This document shows positions 43,906 to 48,446 of a DNA stretch of 48,446 bases, one piece after another. The notes under the pieces were generated by a model that was given only the letters and a program-made list of their open reading frames with translations, was not told the origin of the DNA and made no database searches. Source of the stretch: Calcarisporiella thermophila CBS 279.70 (Eukaryota; Calcarisporiellomycota); NCBI RefSeq assembly GCF_041956535.1, contig NW_027192213.1, positions 1-48,446 on the forward strand, written 5' to 3'. Within the stretch, counting starts at the first letter, position 1. Every line of letters starts with the position of its first letter. A program made the translations under genes and the position numbers.

Positions 43906-45769
43906 TTAGAGGTTGGAGATGAAGCTCTTCGCCTGCAAAGGGCGTTCATACTCGTCCTCATTGTCATACGAATAGTCGTGGGTGGCTAGGCGGGGGGCCT
44001 CCAAATCCACGCGGGGATGCATGGGGGAGGGGGTATAATCTTCGGGGTTGTCCGTTCGAAACGGGTGGAATACCGTGGACGGGGGTAACGGCTGAAGGGG
44101 GATGGGCTTGTCCTCCAACTTTTGCCACCGCTCATGCTTGGAAGAAAAGGAGTTCAATTGCGAGGAGTGGTAGGTGCCCGTGCCGGTAGCCGTGAAAGGT
44201 TGGGGCTGCTTTCTTCGGCCGCGAAGAATTACGCGCACAAACCACTTCATGAACTGCTCCCTAGTCGAGGTGGCGGGCCGGTTCGCATATCGCTCGATTA
44301 GGTCCCGGCGGATGCGGCCGAACGCATTGGCTACCGCGGGGTCGATGAGAAAAGCGATACAATTGAGAATGCCTGGAAGATCGGTTGCTAAAGCCACAAA
44401 GTTTTTTTTTGGAACATTAAATGATATGTCGGAAAGTTAAAAGTTGACAATAATGAAACACAAAGCAAGCCATTGTTAAAGTGAAACTCCATTTCAATGG
44501 CATGCCCTTGTTTGTGATTCTTACCTGCATTTCCGGCTAAGGAGAGTGGCTGGTTGATATCCACTCGAATCATGATATAGATTTCGCCTATTGTAACGAG
44601 GCCATCACGAGTCAGTATTCTTACTCCAGGCACTTAGGAAAGAGATGGCAAACGTCATAAGCACTTACTCGTGACAATAAGGGTCTGGGTAATAAAGGGG
44701 ATAAGTGGGTAGAGAACGATGCGCGCTAAGACCCTGTTGACTGCGAGTTGTGTGCGCCGTTGAAGCGAAGAGATGTGTTGAGGGATACTGTTAGCGCTGG
44801 ACGAGACGTTGCCGGTTGATCTTAAACTCTTGTTGAGCGCTCGATTGCCTTTGTATATCTTGGCAACGACAAAGCCGACCACCACATTGCAATAGATAAT
44901 GGTCAGAAGCGTGGGCATGACGAACGTGAACTACATTCAAACGGACCCATTCCATTGTCAATCCGCTGCAACGATATAGGCCAAATCCGGACAAGCATAT
45001 TTACCCATTCCCATATCTTTGACGTAGTGGTCCAACTATCGACAAACCAGCACGACCCCTGGGCCCTGTCGAACCCAAACCGCCCAGCAATGTAGGCTGG
45101 AAGAGTCACCGCAAGGGACGCCAGAAACGTTCCCAAAAAATAAATGTACCTTTCCATCCAGGGATACAGTGGTTTTTCCGAAAGAATGATCCACTGTAGA
45201 TTGAAAGCGATAGCGGCGCTGAGAAAAAGATACCAGATGGTCAACTGAGTGATGAACCATACGGAGAAACCACACCACCACCCGGCTAAGAAAACAAAAG
45301 CAAAAGCATTACGTCAGTGCTTCGATAGAAGAGGTGAGAGAAAGGGCAAAAGCTAAAAAGAACCAAAGACAACAACAAATAAAGAAGCTATGTTAGACTC
45401 GAGATAACTTACATGAACTATCTGCAAATGTGTATGAGAAAATGAGGGCGGCCTTGACTATATCGATGATCGATATGGCCAGGTTTAGCCGTAGACTCAC
45501 ACGGTTCACGAAGCGCCGGTCATAACACCAGAGGATAAAGGTAATAAGAACAACAATGCCTCCGCCGACAATTGAAAGTATGTTGAGATAGACTGTAGAA
45601 CAGAAAGCAAGTTAGTTTAAGGCATGAGGAAGGCCAATCAACACACGCTGAAAGAGGTTTAGACTTTACCGTTTGCCTTTACAGTTAGATCGTTTATTAA
45701 GGGGTCGGTGATTCCAAAGTTCGGCACGCCCTTGATATCCACTGTATCTCCAAAGCGCCTCTCCAACAT
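43906..45769 (-). CDS. Seven-transmembrane receptor, cAMP-receptor-like GPCR (paralogue 2)
   Basis: Exons 45769-45670, 45592-45413, 45285-45005, 44930-44669, 44587-44525 and 44387-43906 give 1368 nt, 455 aa; introns 74-137 nt. Segments line up with paralogue 1: VYLNILSIVGGGIVVLITFI, AGWWCG-like SGWWCGFSVWFITQLTIWYL, FGFDRAQGSCWFVDSWT, LARIVLYPLIPFITQTLIVTS and LNCIAFLIDPAVANAFGRIR. The first four intron positions are shared. An additional 137-nt intron splits the region before TDLPGILNC, which is one exon in paralogue 1. The exon EIYIMIRVDINQPLSLAGNA differs from EIYIHATGQFNQVLSVFGNA. The cytosolic tail is shorter (about 130 residues) and unrelated in detail. Membrane receptor of unknown ligand; likely product of a local duplication. 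Confidence 0.87.
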
Positions 45770-45994
45770 GGTATTAGAAAGTCCAAAGAGAAGAAGACAG
45801 GCGACGGAGAGAGCTGGGGAAGAAGATGGCAGAGGTAAAGAGCAGGAACAAAAGGGGCTACTCTATGTTAAGTAAAGGGTATCCGGGAAAGGGGATAAAA
45901 ATATCAAAGCGGCTATTTATTTGCTTTCGAGAGCGCTGACTCTTATTATTTTACTCGCTGGTCACAGACAGCAGTCAATCTGGTACAAAGAAAA

Positions 45995-46343
45995 ATGAAA
46001 AATGAAAAATTGCGGGTTCGAGAAAAACCCGCTCGATTTAGCTTGTACCACCAGGAGCTCATGAGAGTCTCCCTGCGATCCCCAACCGTTTGTCACCTTG
46101 ATTGTTTCAGTGAAAATACAAATGGCCAGTTCGCCACGGCTGCTTTCAAACACCGGACAACCATTTTAAGTAGGGTTGATGCCCAAGGAAAGCTCGATAT
46201 ACCGGTGAAGGTGAGATAAGGCTTTGCGATATTCTCTGGTTATCATCAAGTAGTTGGATGCGGTCCCCTCCCTCTATGTCTATTCACTCACTATACCATA
46301 GACGCTTCTTCCTGAACAGAGCTGGGTGCTTAGACTAACTTAA
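45995..46343 (+). CDS. Tentative two-exon small protein
   Basis: Exon 45995-46210 (72 codons, A-rich start context) ends at a strong donor AAG/GTGAGA. Joined to 46302-46343 through a 91-nt intron ending in CCATAG, it gives an 85-aa protein ending KTLLPEQSWVLRLT. Motifs such as RVSLRSPTVCHLDCF are not known to me and no family can be assigned. It diverges from GPCR 2. It could be chance or part of a longer gene. Confidence 0.3.
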
Positions 46344-48446
46344 GTTGGTTTATATCTGCCAAATCTGCTTCGCGCTTTCTGCTCTCGATACTCCGCCATT
46401 TCACGGCTCTCTTCCACCCTCGCGTTCTTTCTCGTCATTTTTTCAAACCATTCTTAAACACACTGACATGCTAGCCCCCACTGCTTTGCCCTAGCTTGTC
46501 CCGTCTCTTCAGGCGTTAGACTATGCGGCTTCACGTGAAGCTAACTCCTACACTACAAGGACTCTGTTTCTCCGCTAAGAGTCAGTGCGGACAATTCCTC
46601 AGTATGCCAAGCTAATTGAACTTTGCTATAAGGAGAAACAGTATTTTCCATGCTGCAACAGCCGTCTTTTCATTGTCATGTAGACCATAACAAGATAGTT
46701 ATATATATGTATCTTTGTAAATGTATTTTTTTTTTCTCTTTTTGAATTGATTCCTTTTCAAATGATATGAGGCGATAGGCCTGAAGATATCGCTCCTCTT
46801 CGGAGATTACCTTACTTTATCCTTCAACCCTCTAACTCTAAAGAACATCCAATGAAGTTCCTTTATCTATATTTTCAAATCTAACAATAGATATGCTAAA
46901 GAGGAAACTTTCTTACTCAAGAATGCACACTTCGAATTAGCGGAGAAATCGGGATGGGTGTACAAGAAAATAAGCATCCATGCAATCAGCTTCACCTCTT
47001 TTCGACCCGAGAATATAGATATAATAGTGGATCAGCGCCAGCCTAATGTGTTTGTGTAGCCCTCGGTTGTTGGGCCCAAGTTTTCGGCTATCTTGGGCGT
47101 TGGCTGGGTATGGAAAATTAACACTGCGCATTGGAAATTTGGGCTCCTACTTTTGTCCCAAGATTGGTTCCTTATGACTAGGGATCTACTTATCGTATAT
47201 TTCGCCTGACATTCTAAACTGATGCATACCACTTTTTTTAAAAAAAAAATATAAAATAAAAATACGCATTCGAGTGTCTTGAGCTAGCTGTTCTATGTAG
47301 AATAGCGGTGCATGTTTCAAGCGATAGATGTTTGAGTATCTAATTTTAGAATAAAAGAAAAGAATGTTCCCTGCCGAAAATAAGCATATTATGAAAGCTT
47401 GAGTACCTGACCCTTTTTGAATTCATTGCCTATTGATTGCCCCAGTTTTCAAATATATTCTCCCCTCAAACTGCCTATTTTCCATGTAGTAATACTCGGT
47501 CCAAACTCGCGGGTTTATAAACAAACATCGCTTGTTAAACAGACCCTTGAATGACAGTTCAAAAATTATGGATTGCGATAACAGTGAGTTACTAATTTTT
47601 TTTAGTTCTTCTCTTAAGTGACAGTTGGACCTGTGTGGGAGACATGTATACAGTCATGTATAAGGACTCGGGCAACAGGCCACTTTGAAATCCAGAACAG
47701 TGGGCGTAAAATAAAGAAACGTGGTACATAAAAAAGAAAGAAGAGAAGGGTAAAGAGACAGTAAAGTTGGTCTATAGATAGAGCTGCTGATAATACATCA
47801 TAAATATAACAGTATGTCTACTCGCGTGCGTCAAGTAGCACTATGCAGGGGAGAGGTTATCGGGTCGGCTTTTTGATTTACCCATGGCCGATTTAAATTA
47901 AAAGTGTACTATGGTTGAATTTTTAGAAAATAATTCCTGTTTTTCCGCATTTAATACAGCATGAAAATAGGCTATGTTTCATTACTCTACCCGCAAAACG
48001 TTTATTTCCCAGTATTACGTTTGGAAGGTACCAGGATCTGTATACTCTTGATACTTGGTGTGTCCTTGGTAGAACATACATTGCTTAATATGTATAAAGA
48101 GTAATGCCCATAGTGTAATAGGTGAATCCTTCTGCGTAACAACCACCCTTACTAACTACAAATTGCTAAATCTTCTTTAGGTATATATAGAGCATTACAT
48201 GAATATTTGCATAGATCTGATTTCACTTTCAATGTCACAGAAAAGGGCTTGAGAAGAAAATTCCATTTGCTAAATAAATGTTAGTTATTGGTATCTCTTC
48301 TTTTTGCTCTAATGTAATGCAACCGTCGGCTTTCAATAAAAATTTTAAAAGCATTTGCCCATATCAAAACAGCCTATTCTTGCTCAACAATGTTATCGCT
48401 CAAATGCCTAGATTTTTTAAATCATTTACGATGACGCCAACAAAGT
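46344..48446. other. No recognisable gene in the right end
   Basis: A C/T-rich leader-like stretch at about 46400-46466 precedes an ATG (46467) that runs into a stop after seven codons, like a dead promoter. The minus-strand ORFs at 46937-47232 match nothing. The rest is AT-rich with no RNA gene or repeat ends that I can support. Confidence 0.45.

Noticed and set aside
1-48446. CRISPR arrays, bacterial operons, riboswitches
   Set aside because: None seen, and none expected: spliceosomal introns, tRNA introns and TAF7 show a eukaryotic nuclear genome.

Overview
This window is nuclear DNA from a fungus, most likely an early-diverging lineage (Mucoromycota/Zoopagomycota grade); I cannot place it more precisely. 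The evidence is 44 reconstructed spliceosomal introns of 58-137 nt with GT..AG ends, intron-containing tRNA-Tyr genes, and a gene set with TFIID subunit TAF7, peroxisomal acyl-CoA oxidase, GPI-type chitin deacetylase, heme-thiolate peroxidase, Cu-only SOD-like protein, cAMP-receptor-like GPCRs and a GT49 glycosyltransferase. A 563-base run of N at 14761-15323 shows it is a draft scaffold. I joined exons by hand for eleven spliced genes. Each joined CDS is a multiple of three and reads through conserved motifs.

Layout. 1-2.2 kb: a decayed gene of a fungal repeat-domain family, interrupted by a 1.6-kb terminal-inverted-repeat element flanked by TA; removing the element restores the reading frame. 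2.7-7.05 kb (-): full-size MDR/P-glycoprotein ABC transporter. 9.6-12.3 kb (-): secreted chloroperoxidase-type enzyme and a small secreted peptide precursor. 12.9-18.2 kb: an accessory island with a 53-nt perfect palindrome, a 142-bp direct repeat, two nearly identical tRNA-related SINEs with target-site duplications, two convergent tRNA-Tyr genes, the sequence gap and broken LINE (non-LTR) retrotransposons. 18.6-30.7 kb (-): zinc alcohol dehydrogenase, secreted Cu-only SOD-like protein, HMT1-like half ABC transporter and chitin deacetylase, separated by long AT-rich spacers. 31.9-32.9 kb: two divergent tRNA-Arg(ACG) genes in a 152-bp inverted repeat whose interior holds a LINE fragment and a third SINE. 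33-45.8 kb: a denser, more GC-rich block with acyl-CoA oxidase, GT49-like protein, TAF7 and two GPCR paralogues on either side of an intronless GC-rich secreted amidase. 46.3-48.4 kb: no recognisable gene.

How the genes relate. There is no obvious single pathway cluster. Several products act at the cell surface or outside the cell (peroxidase, SOD, chitin deacetylase, amidase, small peptide, GPCRs). Two ABC exporters handle xenobiotics or metal conjugates. The most interesting material is the mobile DNA: a recently active SINE family with an empty-site control inside the window, repeated association of retroelements with inverted tRNA pairs, and the TIR element that splits a reading frame.
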